Origin: Microbacterium pumilum
GTDB lineage: Bacteria; Actinomycetota; Actinomycetes; Actinomycetales; Microbacteriaceae
NCBI RefSeq assembly: GCF_039530225.1
Contig: NZ_BAAAOH010000001.1
Span: 2,170,001-2,234,000 of the forward strand
Direction: 5' to 3'
Length of the DNA stretch: 64,000 nucleotides
Part shown: in pieces, positions 8,434-16,778 of the stretch
Layout of the letters: each line of letters begins with the position of its first letter
Numbering within the stretch: the stretch's first letter is position 1
Position numbers and translations under genes: made by a program
The notes under the pieces: generated by a model
What the model was told of the DNA's origin: nothing
Database searches by the model: none
The model's input: only the letters and a program-made list of their open reading frames with translations

Positions 8434-9518
8434 GATTCCAGCGTAGACGGCGAGGTCGATCCCGCCCGCTGGGATGATTTGTCGGCGAACGTCAGCAGCA
8501 GGCGCTGCAGCGAGTCCAGGCGCGAGGCTCCGTTGTCGCCCAGGCGACCCTCGGCCACAGCCTCGACGATCGCGCAGTCCGGGGCGTCTGGAAGGTGCGT
8601 GCATCCGCGCGGGCACTCCTTCGAGATCTCGTCGAGATCGGTGAATGCGCGCAGGATGTTGGCCGGATCGACGTGGCCGAGTCCGAACGAACGCACACCA
8701 GGTGTGTCGATGACCCAGCCTGCCCCGCCTTCGCCGTGGTACCGCAGCGACACCGTCGACGACGAGGTGTGACGGCCGCGGCCGGTGACGACGTTCACAT
8801 GGCCGGTCGCGCGGCGCGCGTCGGGCACCAGCACGTTCACGAGCGTCGACTTTCCGACACCCGAGTGACCGACGAACACGGTCGAGTGCCCGACGAGAGC
8901 GGCGCCGATGCGCTCGACCGGCATCTCGTCCTGAGCGCTGGTGAAGACCTCCAGGTCGAGTCCCTCGAAGTGCTCCAGGAAGCTCGAGGGATCGGCGAGG
9001 TCCGTCTTCGTGACGACGAGGAGTGGGCGGATGCCGGCATCCAATGCCGCGACGAGGTAGCGGTCCACGAGCCGCTCGCGTGGCTCGGGGTCGGCCGCTG
9101 CGACGACGACGAGCATCTGGTCGGCGTTGGCCACGATGATCCGCTCCACCTGATCGGTGTCGTCGGCGCTCCGCCGCAGCAGCGACGTCCGATCCTCGAT
9201 GCCCACGATGCGGGCCAGCGTGCCTCCGTCGCCCGTGCGGTCGCCGACCACTCGCGCCCGGTCGCCCGTGACGATGGGCATCTTGCGCAGCTCGCGTGCA
9301 CGGACTCCGAGGACCGTGCGCTCGTCCGGGCCGTTCTCGTCGACGAGCACCGTGTAGCGCCCGCGATCGACGCCGAGCACGCGGGCGATCTCGGCATCCG
9401 CGTGTGCCGGGCGGCGCTTCGACCGTGGTCGGTTGGCCTTGGGATTCGGGCGTACGCGCACGTCCGCCTCATCGAACTCGGGTTCGTCGTCGTCGTCGAG
9501 ATCCTCGAGCCAGCTCAC
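8430..9518 (-). CDS. rsgA: ribosome small subunit-dependent GTPase A
   Basis: A 362-residue circularly permuted GTPase: an OB-fold region (about 45-115), G4 TKTDLAD, then G1 GHSGVGKST, G3 DTPG in VIDTPGVRSFGLG, and a C-terminal zinc motif ECPRGCTHLPDAPDC. RsgA (YjeQ) helps late 30S subunit maturation. The acidic N-terminal tail (WLEDLDDDDEPEFDEAD) is typical of actinobacterial members. Start GTG 9518 overlaps the aroA stop by GTGA (9515-9518), the same order as Rv3227-Rv3228. Confidence 0.92.
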   Translation of the reverse strand: MSWLEDLDDDDEPEFDEADVRVRPNPKANRPRSKRRPAHADAEIARVLGVDRGRYTVLVDENGPDERTVLGVRARELRKMPIVTGDRARVVGDRTGDGGTLARIVGIEDRTSLLRRSADDTDQVERIIVANADQMLVVVAAADPEPRERLVDRYLVAALDAGIRPLLVVTKTDLADPSSFLEHFEGLDLEVFTSAQDEMPVERIGAALVGHSTVFVGHSGVGKSTLVNVLVPDARRATGHVNVVTGRGRHTSSSTVSLRYHGEGGAGWVIDTPGVRSFGLGHVDPANILRAFTDLDEISKECPRGCTHLPDAPDCAIVEAVAEGRLGDNGASRLDSLQRLLLTFADKSSQRAGSTSPSTLES

Positions 9519-10891
9519 GATGCGCGCATGGCCTCCGGCTGCAGGGCGCCGGGCGCGCCGTCGGCGTCGAGCATGCGCTGCCACAGCTCGGGGAACTGCG
9601 GCATCGTCTTGGCCGTCGTGCCGATGTCGTCGATCTCGATGCCGGGGACTCCGAGCCCGATCAGCGCGCCGGTCGTCGCGAGGCGGTGATCGTGGTGGGC
9701 ATGCCAGCGACCGCCGTGCAGCGGCCGGGGCACGACGCGGATGCCGTCCTCGAGCTCGTGCGCTTCGCCGCCCAGGTTGCGCAGCTCGGCGCTGAGCGCA
9801 GCGATCCGGTCGGTCTCATGGCCGCGGATGTGCCCGATGCCGTACAGCGTCGTGGGAGTGTCGGCGAAAGCGGCGAGCGCGAAGATCGTGGGGGTCAGTT
9901 CACCGGCTGCCGACAGATCCAGATCCACGCCCTGGATGCCGCCAGCCGTGGCCGTCACGGTGAGCGCGCCACCGCGGCGGACGACCTTGGCGCCCATCAG
10001 CGTCAGGATCTCGGTGAGCATGGCACCCGGCTGCGTCGAGTGAGCCGGCCATCCGGTCACCGACACCGAGCCGCCGGCGATCATCGCGGCGGCGAGGAAC
10101 GGCGCGGCATTCGACAGGTCGGGCTCGATTGCGACATCCTTCCCGCGGATGGCACCCGCCGGAACGATCCATTCGCCGGTCGCGGGCCGTTCGACGTGCA
10201 CACCGCGATGGGCGAGCGCCTCGACGGTCATGTCGATGTGCGGGGTGCTCGGCAGACGCGCGCCGGAGTGCACGAGATGGATGCCGACATCGAACCGCGG
10301 CGCGGCGAGCAGCAGACCCGACACGAACTGGCTCGATGCACTCGCATCGATCGTGACCTCGCCGCCGCGCACGTGCCCGTGTCCGCGGACGATGAACGGC
10401 AGCGCCCAGTGCCCGCCGTCGTCGATGTCGACGCCCACATCGCGCAGCGCCGTGATCATCGCGCCCATCGGGCGGTGGAGGGCGCTCTCGTGCGCCGTCA
10501 TCGTCACGTCGCCTGACGCGAAGCCGCCGAGCGGCGCGGCGAAACGCATCACGGTGCCGGCCTGTCCGCAATCGACCTCCGTGCCGCCGCGCAGCGGCCA
10601 GACCGGAGTCACGACGATGTCATCGCCGTATTTCCCGTTGCCCGGCTCGAACTCGATGCCGACGCCGAGCGCGCGCAGCGCGTCCACCATCCGCGCCGAG
10701 TCGTCCGAGTGGAGGGGTGCGATCAACCGGCTGGGTCCGTCGGCGAGCGCCGCGAGGATGAGCTCACGATTCGTCAGCGATTTGGAGCCCGGCACTGTGA
10801 CGGTCGCGTGCATCGGAGCAGGCGCGACAGGTGCCTGCCAAGGCCCGCGCGCGCCCGTCGCGAAGTCTGGGGAATACCCGTCGGCTGTCAT
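9515..10891 (-). CDS. aroA: 3-phosphoshikimate 1-carboxyvinyltransferase (EPSP synthase)
   Basis: A 458-residue enzyme of the shikimate pathway, joining shikimate-3-phosphate and PEP. It has the [20 protein letters not shown] substrate motif near residue 35, the GQAGTVMRF loop and [11 protein letters not shown] near residue 370, in the two-domain layout expected. ATG 10891 is the start; TAGGGT on the minus strand (10905-10900) sits 8 nt upstream, so transcription may be leaderless. The start region overlaps the SigH-type promoter of the divergent sigH gene. It leads the aroA-rsgA-bcp overlapping operon. Confidence 0.95.
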   Translation of the reverse strand: MTADGYSPDFATGARGPWQAPVAPAPMHATVTVPGSKSLTNRELILAALADGPSRLIAPLHSDDSARMVDALRALGVGIEFEPGNGKYGDDIVVTPVWPLRGGTEVDCGQAGTVMRFAAPLGGFASGDVTMTAHESALHRPMGAMITALRDVGVDIDDGGHWALPFIVRGHGHVRGGEVTIDASASSQFVSGLLLAAPRFDVGIHLVHSGARLPSTPHIDMTVEALAHRGVHVERPATGEWIVPAGAIRGKDVAIEPDLSNAAPFLAAAMIAGGSVSVTGWPAHSTQPGAMLTEILTLMGAKVVRRGGALTVTATAGGIQGVDLDLSAAGELTPTIFALAAFADTPTTLYGIGHIRGHETDRIAALSAELRNLGGEAHELEDGIRVVPRPLHGGRWHAHHDHRLATTGALIGLGVPGIEIDDIGTTAKTMPQFPELWQRMLDADGAPGALQPEAMRAS

Positions 10892-10897
10892 CGGGTT
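10871..10897 (+). promoter_or_regulatory. SigH/SigR-type promoter for sigH
   Basis: GGAAT at 10871-10875, 19 nt, then GTT at 10895-10897 matches the SigR/SigH consensus (GGAAT, 18-19 nt, GTT). It points at sigH, with a leader of about 125 nt. The element lies over the first codons of divergent aroA. A vegetative-looking TAGACT (11015-11020) sits 8 nt before the sigH ATG and could give a second, near-leaderless transcript. Confidence 0.65.
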
Positions 10898-11028
10898 CTA
10901 CCCTACTGAACCCAACAGACCTACCAGCGAAGCGGAGCCGGATGATCGCCACCCTCGATCGCACGGATGCCGGGGCATCGACCTGGCCGGACTCGGGAGT
11001 TTGGGACGCCGCCGTAGACTGGCGCGTG

Positions 11029-11643
11029 ATGACCGAACCCACTGAGCAGGTACAGGCCGACCCGGCGCAGGAAGCGCGTACCCAGTTCGAAGAGCAGGCG
11101 CTGCCCTTCATGGACCAGCTGTACGCAGCCGCCATGCGCATGACCCGCAACCCCGCCGATGCCGCAGACCTCGTCCAGGAGACGTTCGTCAAGGCGTTCG
11201 CATCGTGGCGTACGTTCACCCAGGGCACCAACCTCAAAGCCTGGCTGTACCGCATCCTCACCAACACGTACATCAACACGTACCGCAAGAAGCAGCGCGA
11301 GCCCTACCAGGGAACGATCGACGATCTGGAGGACTGGCAGCTCGGCGGCGCAGAATCGACCACCGCGACGAGTTCGCGGTCGGCGGAGGCCGAAGCGATC
11401 GACCGGATGCCGGCATCCGTCGTGAAGGACGCGCTGCAGGCCATCCCCGAGGATTTCCGGCTGGCGGTGTACCTCGCAGACGTCGAGGGCTTCGCCTACC
11501 AGGAGATCGCCGACATCATGAAGACCCCCATCGGCACAGTCATGAGCCGCCTGCATCGAGGCAGGCGGCTGCTCCGTGAACTGCTCGCCGACTACGCGAA
11601 GGAGCGCGGCATCTCCACGGCCGCCACGAGGAGAGAGACATGA
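11029..11643 (+). CDS. sigH: RNA polymerase sigma factor SigH/SigR (ECF, thiol-oxidative stress)
   Basis: A 204-residue ECF sigma factor. Region 2 is [53 protein letters not shown] and region 4 is [51 protein letters not shown]. Region 2.3-2.4 with [20 protein letters not shown] is characteristic of SigH/SigR. It is held by the zinc anti-sigma factor encoded next (ATGA overlap) and released by disulfide stress. ATG 11029 is chosen; longer in-frame forms lack support. An upstream GGAAT-N19-GTT implies autoregulation. Confidence 0.92.
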   Translation: MTEPTEQVQADPAQEARTQFEEQALPFMDQLYAAAMRMTRNPADAADLVQETFVKAFASWRTFTQGTNLKAWLYRILTNTYINTYRKKQREPYQGTIDDLEDWQLGGAESTTATSSRSAEAEAIDRMPASVVKDALQAIPEDFRLAVYLADVEGFAYQEIADIMKTPIGTVMSRLHRGRRLLRELLADYAKERGISTAATRRET

Positions 11644-11882
11644 CCGACTGCGGCTGTGACAAGGCGCGGCGCGACCTGGAGGAGTATCTCCGCCACGAGG
11701 TGTGCAAGACGGAGCAGGCCGACATCGCCGAGCATCTGGCGCACTGCGCCGACTGCACCGACGAAGCGCTGGTGGCCCGCACGCTGACCGAGGTCATCGC
11801 GAGGGCGTGCAAGGAGACTGCTCCCGAAGAGCTGCGCGACCAGGTGCTGTCGTCGCTGCGCGCCGCGCAGGCCATGCACTGA
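11640..11882 (+). CDS. rshA: redox-sensing zinc anti-sigma factor RshA/RsrA
   Basis: An 80-residue protein with the zinc anti-sigma signature: N-terminal CGC and a single [19 protein letters not shown] segment carrying H-x3-C-x2-C. In the mycothiol system group the cysteines form a disulfide on oxidation, zinc leaves, and sigma is freed. It overlaps sigH by ATGA (11640-11643), fixing stoichiometric translation. Very short and lacking a membrane helix, as expected for soluble RsrA. Confidence 0.92.
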   Translation: MTDCGCDKARRDLEEYLRHEVCKTEQADIAEHLAHCADCTDEALVARTLTEVIARACKETAPEELRDQVLSSLRAAQAMH

Positions 11883-11907
11883 CCGCTTCCGGGTCCGCTT
11901 TCTCCTG

Positions 11908-12807
11908 CTACGGCGAGAAGACGGTGAGGGCTCCTGGGACGACGTCGACGGTGAGCGGAAGCGCACCGATCGGATCGCCGTCCGCGTACGCGGTCACTCC
12001 GGGCGACGACAGCCGCACCGACCGCACCAGACGGATCGACACCTCCGCCACCGAGGCGTGCGTGCCCTTGTAGACCTTCGGCAGCAGGCGGAGCAGCCGC
12101 ATCCGGCCCGCCGGTCGCACCAGGACGACGTCGAGCAGCCCGTCGGTCGGGTCGGCGTCGGGGCAGATCGGGATGCCGCCGCCGTAGGTGCGGCCGTTCC
12201 CGACCGTGGCCATGACGAGGTCTCCGGTGACGTGCTCGCGGGTGCCGTCGCCCAGTTCGAGCTCGACCTCGTACGGAATGCCGGTGAGGGTCAGGAACTC
12301 CACGAGGATTGCGATGTTGTAGCGCGATCCGCCGCGCGGCCAGCGCATCGCGTTCGCACGGTCGTTCACCTTCGAGTCGAAGCCGCTCGCGAGGACCGAG
12401 CCGAAGAATGTGGTGGTGCCGTCCGTGCGCGTGACGCGCGCGAGGTCGATCGCGCGGGTGCGGCCGGACGCGATCGTGTCTGCCGCGGCGGAGACATCCA
12501 GTTCCTTGAGTCCGAGCGTGCTCGCGAAGTCGTTTCCCGTGCCGGCCGGGATGATGCCGAGGGGGATGCCGGTCCCTGCCACCTCCTGGATGGCCAGGTG
12601 CACAGTGCCGTCGCCTCCGGCCACGACCACCGCGTCGGTGCCCATCTCCACCGCAGTACGCAGAAGCTCGCGGGACTCGGCGGCGCTCCCGCCGCTGATG
12701 ATCGTGGTTCGGATGCCGCGGGCACGCAGAATCTCGGCTGCCTCGGCGCCCGCGCCCGAATGAGAGCCCGCCCGGGCGGCAGGATTGACGAGCAGCGCGA
12801 CCTTCAT
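11908..12807 (-). CDS. diacylglycerol kinase family lipid kinase (Rv2252-like)
   Basis: A 299-residue DAGK/YegS-fold kinase: N-terminal VALLVNPAARAGSHSG, the nucleotide loop VVVAGGDGTVHLAIQEV (GGDGT), PLGIIPAGTGNDFASTLGL, and a C-terminal YADGDPIGALPLTVDVVPGAL. It phosphorylates diacylglycerol or a related lipid. An SD (GAAGGTGA) precedes ATG 12807, and it follows the flavoprotein gene by 58 nt in the same direction, the arrangement of Rv2251-Rv2252. Rv2252 has been linked to phosphatidylinositol mannoside synthesis; whether that applies here is inference. Confidence 0.85.
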   Translation of the reverse strand: MKVALLVNPAARAGSHSGAGAEAAEILRARGIRTTIISGGSAAESRELLRTAVEMGTDAVVVAGGDGTVHLAIQEVAGTGIPLGIIPAGTGNDFASTLGLKELDVSAAADTIASGRTRAIDLARVTRTDGTTTFFGSVLASGFDSKVNDRANAMRWPRGGSRYNIAILVEFLTLTGIPYEVELELGDGTREHVTGDLVMATVGNGRTYGGGIPICPDADPTDGLLDVVLVRPAGRMRLLRLLPKVYKGTHASVAEVSIRLVRSVRLSSPGVTAYADGDPIGALPLTVDVVPGALTVFSP

Positions 12808-12865
12808 GCGTCGTCACCTTCCGCGTCTGTGGGACTGGGGCTCCGCGCCTGTTGGCGCTCCGCGT

Positions 12866-14518
12866 CTATGGGGCAGCGTGCGGCGCGATGAGTGCGCCGG
12901 GGTTCATTATGCCGCGAGGGTCGAGTGTCGCCTTCACCGCCCGCAGGACCTCGATGCCCAACGCGCCGACCTCGGCCTCGAGGTAGGCCCGGTGGTCGCG
13001 CCCTACCGCGTGGTGGTGGGTGATGGTCGCGCGTGCGTCGGCGATCGCGCGGGATGCGGCATCCTTCGCCCGCAGCCACTGCCCGATCGGATCGGGCCCG
13101 AGCGCCGCGATCACGGTGAAGTACAGCGACGCGCCCGCAGGGTACACGTGGGAGATGTGGCACAGCACGACCGGCTTGGTGCCCTCTGCGGCCAGGGTGT
13201 CGGTCAGCGCCTCGGTGACGGTCCGCTTGAGCCCCGGCAGCAGTGCCCACGTCGTCGCCGTCTCGAGGGTCTCGGCGAGGACGCCGGTGTCGAGGAGCGT
13301 GTCGCGCAGGGCGGGTGAGGAGAATCGCCCACGCTCCCACGACCGAGCGGGATCCTCGCCGCGCGACTTGGCGCCGTGCGCCGCGAACAGGGAATCGAGC
13401 TTCGAGCGGATCGCCTCGGATTCGGCGTCATCCGACCCTTCGAAGGTCGCGACGGCGAGGCAGCCGCGCATCCGCGTGAGGTGCCCGCCGAGAGCCGCGT
13501 TCACGCGCGTTTCGGCCTCATCGCTCAGCCGCAGGACGGTGGGGCGGATGCCGCGCTGGGTCGCCTCGCGGATGGCCGCCGAGCCGGACGCGAAGTCGGG
13601 GAACGTCCACGCGCCGTACCTGGTCGCCCCGGGCAGCCGTCTGATGCGCACCGACACCTCGGTGAGGACGCCGAGCGCTCCCTCGGACCCGAGGAACAGC
13701 TCACGAAGGTCCGGTCCTGCCGCGCTCGCCGGTGCGCGCCCGAGCGACAGCTCGCCGACGGGGGTCGCGACGCGCAGGGCGTGGACCAGGTCATCGAACC
13801 GTCCGTAGCCTCGCGACGCCTGACCGCTCGAGCGGGTCGCGGCGAAGCCGCCGATCGTCGCGAACTGGAAGCTCTGCGGGAAGTGGCCGAGCGTGCAGCC
13901 GTGCGCGGCCAGCAGCTCCTCGGCCTGCGGTCCGGTCGTGCCCGCGCCGAAGGTCGCGAGGAGCGAGACCTCGTCGAGGTCGAGGAGGGCTGCCGTGCGC
14001 GAGAGATCCAGCGCGATCACGGCGGGGTGCGCGCCGCGCTGAGGATCCACACCGCCCACCACGGATGTGCCGCCGCCGAACGGCACGACCGCGATTCCGC
14101 GATCGTCGCAGAGGGTGAGCACCGCGGCGACCTCGTCGTGGGTCGCCGGAGAGATCACCGCGTCAGGCGCCGTCTGAGGGTCATCGAGGCGGCGTCGCAG
14201 CAGATCGGGTGTGCTCTTTCCACCGAGGTGCAGCATCCGCAGGTCGTCGCCGAGGGTCGCATTCGCGGGGCCGACGATCTCGGCGAACGCCGCGAGCGTC
14301 GTGACGTCGAGGTGAGACGGCGTCAGGTTTGGCCCATCGCGGCGGGGGATGGCGCGCGGCTTTCCGGGCAGTACGGTCGCGAGGATGGCCCGCGCACCGG
14401 GCGGCAGCCGCGCAGGTTCGGTGCCCCACGCGTCCCACCGTGATCGAGGGGCGGCAGCGGCGGGCACCTCTACGGGGAATGGTGTCGATTCCGAGCTCGA
14501 CGGCGTCGTCGCAGGCAT
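12866..14518 (-). CDS. FAD-linked oxidase, alkyl-DHAP synthase-like (Rv2251-like)
   Basis: A 550-residue VAO/PCMH flavoprotein: FAD-binding domain with VISPATHDEVAAVLTLCDDRGIAVVPFGGGTSVVGGV and TIGGFAATRSSGQASRGYGRFDDLV, and a C-terminal oxidase domain ending KATLDPRGIMNPGAL. HISHVYPAGASLYFT and ITHHHAVGRDH resemble the active-site histidine region of alkyldihydroxyacetonephosphate synthase, an ether-lipid enzyme. ATG 14518 is preceded by CATACT 6 nt upstream inside the shared operator. Divergent from tetR-glpD; substrate unproven. Confidence 0.82.
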   Translation of the reverse strand: MPATTPSSSESTPFPVEVPAAAAPRSRWDAWGTEPARLPPGARAILATVLPGKPRAIPRRDGPNLTPSHLDVTTLAAFAEIVGPANATLGDDLRMLHLGGKSTPDLLRRRLDDPQTAPDAVISPATHDEVAAVLTLCDDRGIAVVPFGGGTSVVGGVDPQRGAHPAVIALDLSRTAALLDLDEVSLLATFGAGTTGPQAEELLAAHGCTLGHFPQSFQFATIGGFAATRSSGQASRGYGRFDDLVHALRVATPVGELSLGRAPASAAGPDLRELFLGSEGALGVLTEVSVRIRRLPGATRYGAWTFPDFASGSAAIREATQRGIRPTVLRLSDEAETRVNAALGGHLTRMRGCLAVATFEGSDDAESEAIRSKLDSLFAAHGAKSRGEDPARSWERGRFSSPALRDTLLDTGVLAETLETATTWALLPGLKRTVTEALTDTLAAEGTKPVVLCHISHVYPAGASLYFTVIAALGPDPIGQWLRAKDAASRAIADARATITHHHAVGRDHRAYLEAEVGALGIEVLRAVKATLDPRGIMNPGALIAPHAAP

Positions 14519-14528
14519 GGCGACAGTA

Positions 14529-14551
14529 TGACACATTCTGTATGGTTGTCA
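14529..14551. promoter_or_regulatory. operator over two back-to-back leaderless promoters
   Basis: A TGACA...TGTCA inverted repeat spans 14529-14551 in the 34-nt gap between the flavoprotein ATG (minus) and the tetR ATG (plus). The tetR -10 (TATGGT 14541-14546) lies inside it; the opposing -10 (CATACT, 14530-14525) overlaps its edge. A TetR dimer bound here could silence both directions. The arms are only 5 bp. Confidence 0.55.
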
Positions 14552-14552
14552 C

Positions 14553-15131
14553 ATGATTGATGGCGTCACCGACACCGAGGCTGCGATCCTCGACGCCGCG
14601 CTCGAAGAAGTGCTCGCCCACGGGATCCGGCGGACCACCGCATCCGACATCGCACGGCGATGCGGCATCGCCCGGCAGACGCTGTACCGCTACTGGCCCG
14701 ACGTGCAGTCGGTCTTCGCCGCGCTCGTGACCCGTGAGCTGCTTGCGGTGCTGCCCTCGGGAGCGTCGACGGCTTCTGATCTGCCGGAGTTCGTGTCGGT
14801 GCTCGTCGACACCGCGGATCGGGTACGGCGGCTTCCGCTCGTCGACCGGCTGCGCGAGACCGACCCCGAGCTGTTCGCACGGTACGTCCTGCATCGGCTC
14901 GGCACGAGTCAGCGCACCATCCACGCCGAGCTGGCGCGGCAGATCGGCGCCGCCCAGCGCGCCGGGTTCGTTCGTCAGTGGGAACCATCCCAGCTGGCCG
15001 CGATGGTGCTGCTCATCGCTCAGTCAGCCGTGCTCTCGGCATCCGTGGTGGCCGAATGGCTGCCCGCCGAGTCGTGGCGGACCGAACTGGGCCGCGCGCT
15101 CGCGGGGTATCTCGAAGTGCCGGCCGCGTGA
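14553..15131 (+). CDS. TetR family regulator (Rv2250c-like)
   Basis: A 192-residue TetR repressor. The N-terminal helix-turn-helix is ILDAALEEVLAHGIRRTTASDIARRCGIARQTLYRYWPDVQSVFAALV; the C-terminal ligand domain is variable. The ATG starts 1 nt after the candidate operator, TATGGT lies 6 nt upstream, and the gene overlaps glpD by GTGA. By position it should regulate itself, glpD and the divergent flavoprotein-lipid kinase pair. The ligand is unknown; a lipid or glycerol-3-phosphate-derived signal would fit the context. Confidence 0.88.
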   Translation: MIDGVTDTEAAILDAALEEVLAHGIRRTTASDIARRCGIARQTLYRYWPDVQSVFAALVTRELLAVLPSGASTASDLPEFVSVLVDTADRVRRLPLVDRLRETDPELFARYVLHRLGTSQRTIHAELARQIGAAQRAGFVRQWEPSQLAAMVLLIAQSAVLSASVVAEWLPAESWRTELGRALAGYLEVPAA

Positions 15132-16684
15132 TCTCGCCCGTCCTCGGCCGGACGCCCCTGCCGTCCGCCCTCCACGCCCGGCGCAGGGCCCGCGAGCTCG
15201 ACGCGCTCGGCACCGATCCCGACGTCGACATCCTCGTGATCGGCGGCGGCGCGACCGGCGCCGGGATCGCGCTGGATGCCGCGAGCCGGGGGCTCCGCAC
15301 CGTGCTGGTCGAGCGTCGGGACCTCGCGCACGGCACCAGCCGATGGAGCTCGAAGCTGGTCCACGGCGGCCTGCGCTATCTGGCATCCGGTCAGGTCGCC
15401 ATCGCTCACGAGAGCGCATCTGAGCGGCATCTGCTCATGACCCGGATCGCGCCGCATCTCGTGCGGCCCATGGCGCAGGTGACCCCGCTGTACGCGCCCG
15501 GGCACATGTCGCGAGGCGCATATGTCGGAATGGGCTACGGGCTCGGGGATGGCCTGCGGCGGATCGTCGGCACCCCCGACGCCGTGCTCCACGCCCCAGG
15601 ACCGATCGGCCGGGACGAGACGCTCCGCCTCGCACCGGCCCTGCGCGCTGACTCGCTGCGCGGGGGCATGCGCGGGTGGGATGGCCAGCTCATCGACGAT
15701 GCACGGCTCGTGGTCGCCATTGCCCGCACGGCGGCGGGGTATGGAGCATCCATCCTCACGCAGGTCGAGGCGCTCGAGGCTGATGGCGACGGCGCGCTCC
15801 TGCGCGACGCGCTCACCGGATCGGAGCTGCGGGTTCGGGCCCGAGCGGTCCTCAACGCCACGGGAGTGTGGGCGGGGGAGTTCGATCCCGCCGTCGTGCT
15901 GAGGCCGAGCCGCGGGACCCACCTCATCGTGGACGCGGCGCGGCTCGGCGACTCGGACGTCTCGCTCACCGTCGCCGTGCCCGGTTCATCGAACCGGTTT
16001 GTCTTCACCGTTCCCGCGCCGCACGGCCGGGCATACATCGGGCTGACCGACACGCCCGCCGACGGACCGCTCCCCGAGGTTCCGACAGCGACGGATGCCG
16101 AGATCGACATGCTCCTCGCCACCATCAACACCGTGATGGCGTCGCCTCTCACCCGCGACGATCTGCTCGGCACCTTCGCCGGGCTGCGACCGCTCCTGGC
16201 CGGACGCGCCGAGGGCGAGACGAGTGACCTGTCGCGTCGTCACGCGATCATCGAGTCGTCGACCGGCCTTCTCAGCGTCGTCGGCGGAAAGCTCACGACC
16301 TATCGCCGGATGGCTCAGGACGCCGTCGACGTCGCGGCGGCACGGCGATTCGCGCCGGACGACATGCCGGGCTCCCGGACGCGCGCCCTGCCTCTCGTCG
16401 GGGCGTGGCCGCGCCCACGGCTCGGCGAGATCGCCGCCGCACCGCGGCTGGTGCGCCGCTACGGCGCGGAGGCGCCGTTCGCGGCCGCACTGCCCGACGG
16501 TCCTCGCGGCGCCCGGGGCGTCACGGCGCAGGAACTGGAGTGGGGGATTGCGGTCGAGGGCGCGCTGACGATCGACGACGTGCTCGACCGGCGCACGCGG
16601 CTCGGTCTCGTCGCGCGGGATCGACAGGCGTCGTGGGATGCGGCGGCCGCCGCATTCGAGCGGGCAGGCATCGCTCCACAGTGA
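15128..16684 (+). CDS. glpD: glycerol-3-phosphate dehydrogenase/oxidase
   Basis: A 518-residue FAD-dependent GlpD: dinucleotide motif [24 protein letters not shown] at residues 28-50, then HGTSRWSSKLVHGGLRYL, RPSRGTHLIVDAARL and GGKLTTYRRMAQDAVDVA. It oxidises glycerol-3-phosphate to DHAP, passing electrons to quinone. GTG 15128 overlaps the tetR stop by GTGA. Products feed the DHAP pool that an AGPS-like enzyme would use, which fits its divergent neighbour. Synteny matches glpD1 (Rv2249c). Confidence 0.92.
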   Translation: MISPVLGRTPLPSALHARRRARELDALGTDPDVDILVIGGGATGAGIALDAASRGLRTVLVERRDLAHGTSRWSSKLVHGGLRYLASGQVAIAHESASERHLLMTRIAPHLVRPMAQVTPLYAPGHMSRGAYVGMGYGLGDGLRRIVGTPDAVLHAPGPIGRDETLRLAPALRADSLRGGMRGWDGQLIDDARLVVAIARTAAGYGASILTQVEALEADGDGALLRDALTGSELRVRARAVLNATGVWAGEFDPAVVLRPSRGTHLIVDAARLGDSDVSLTVAVPGSSNRFVFTVPAPHGRAYIGLTDTPADGPLPEVPTATDAEIDMLLATINTVMASPLTRDDLLGTFAGLRPLLAGRAEGETSDLSRRHAIIESSTGLLSVVGGKLTTYRRMAQDAVDVAAARRFAPDDMPGSRTRALPLVGAWPRPRLGEIAAAPRLVRRYGAEAPFAAALPDGPRGARGVTAQELEWGIAVEGALTIDDVLDRRTRLGLVARDRQASWDAAAAAFERAGIAPQ

Positions 16685-16778
16685 GGTCGCGGCATGCACG
16701 CGAGGGTTTGGCAGGAATCCGCGGAACGACGTCCGATCGCCGCGAGCGCGTGTCCTCGCCGACCGCGAGACTGGAGGA

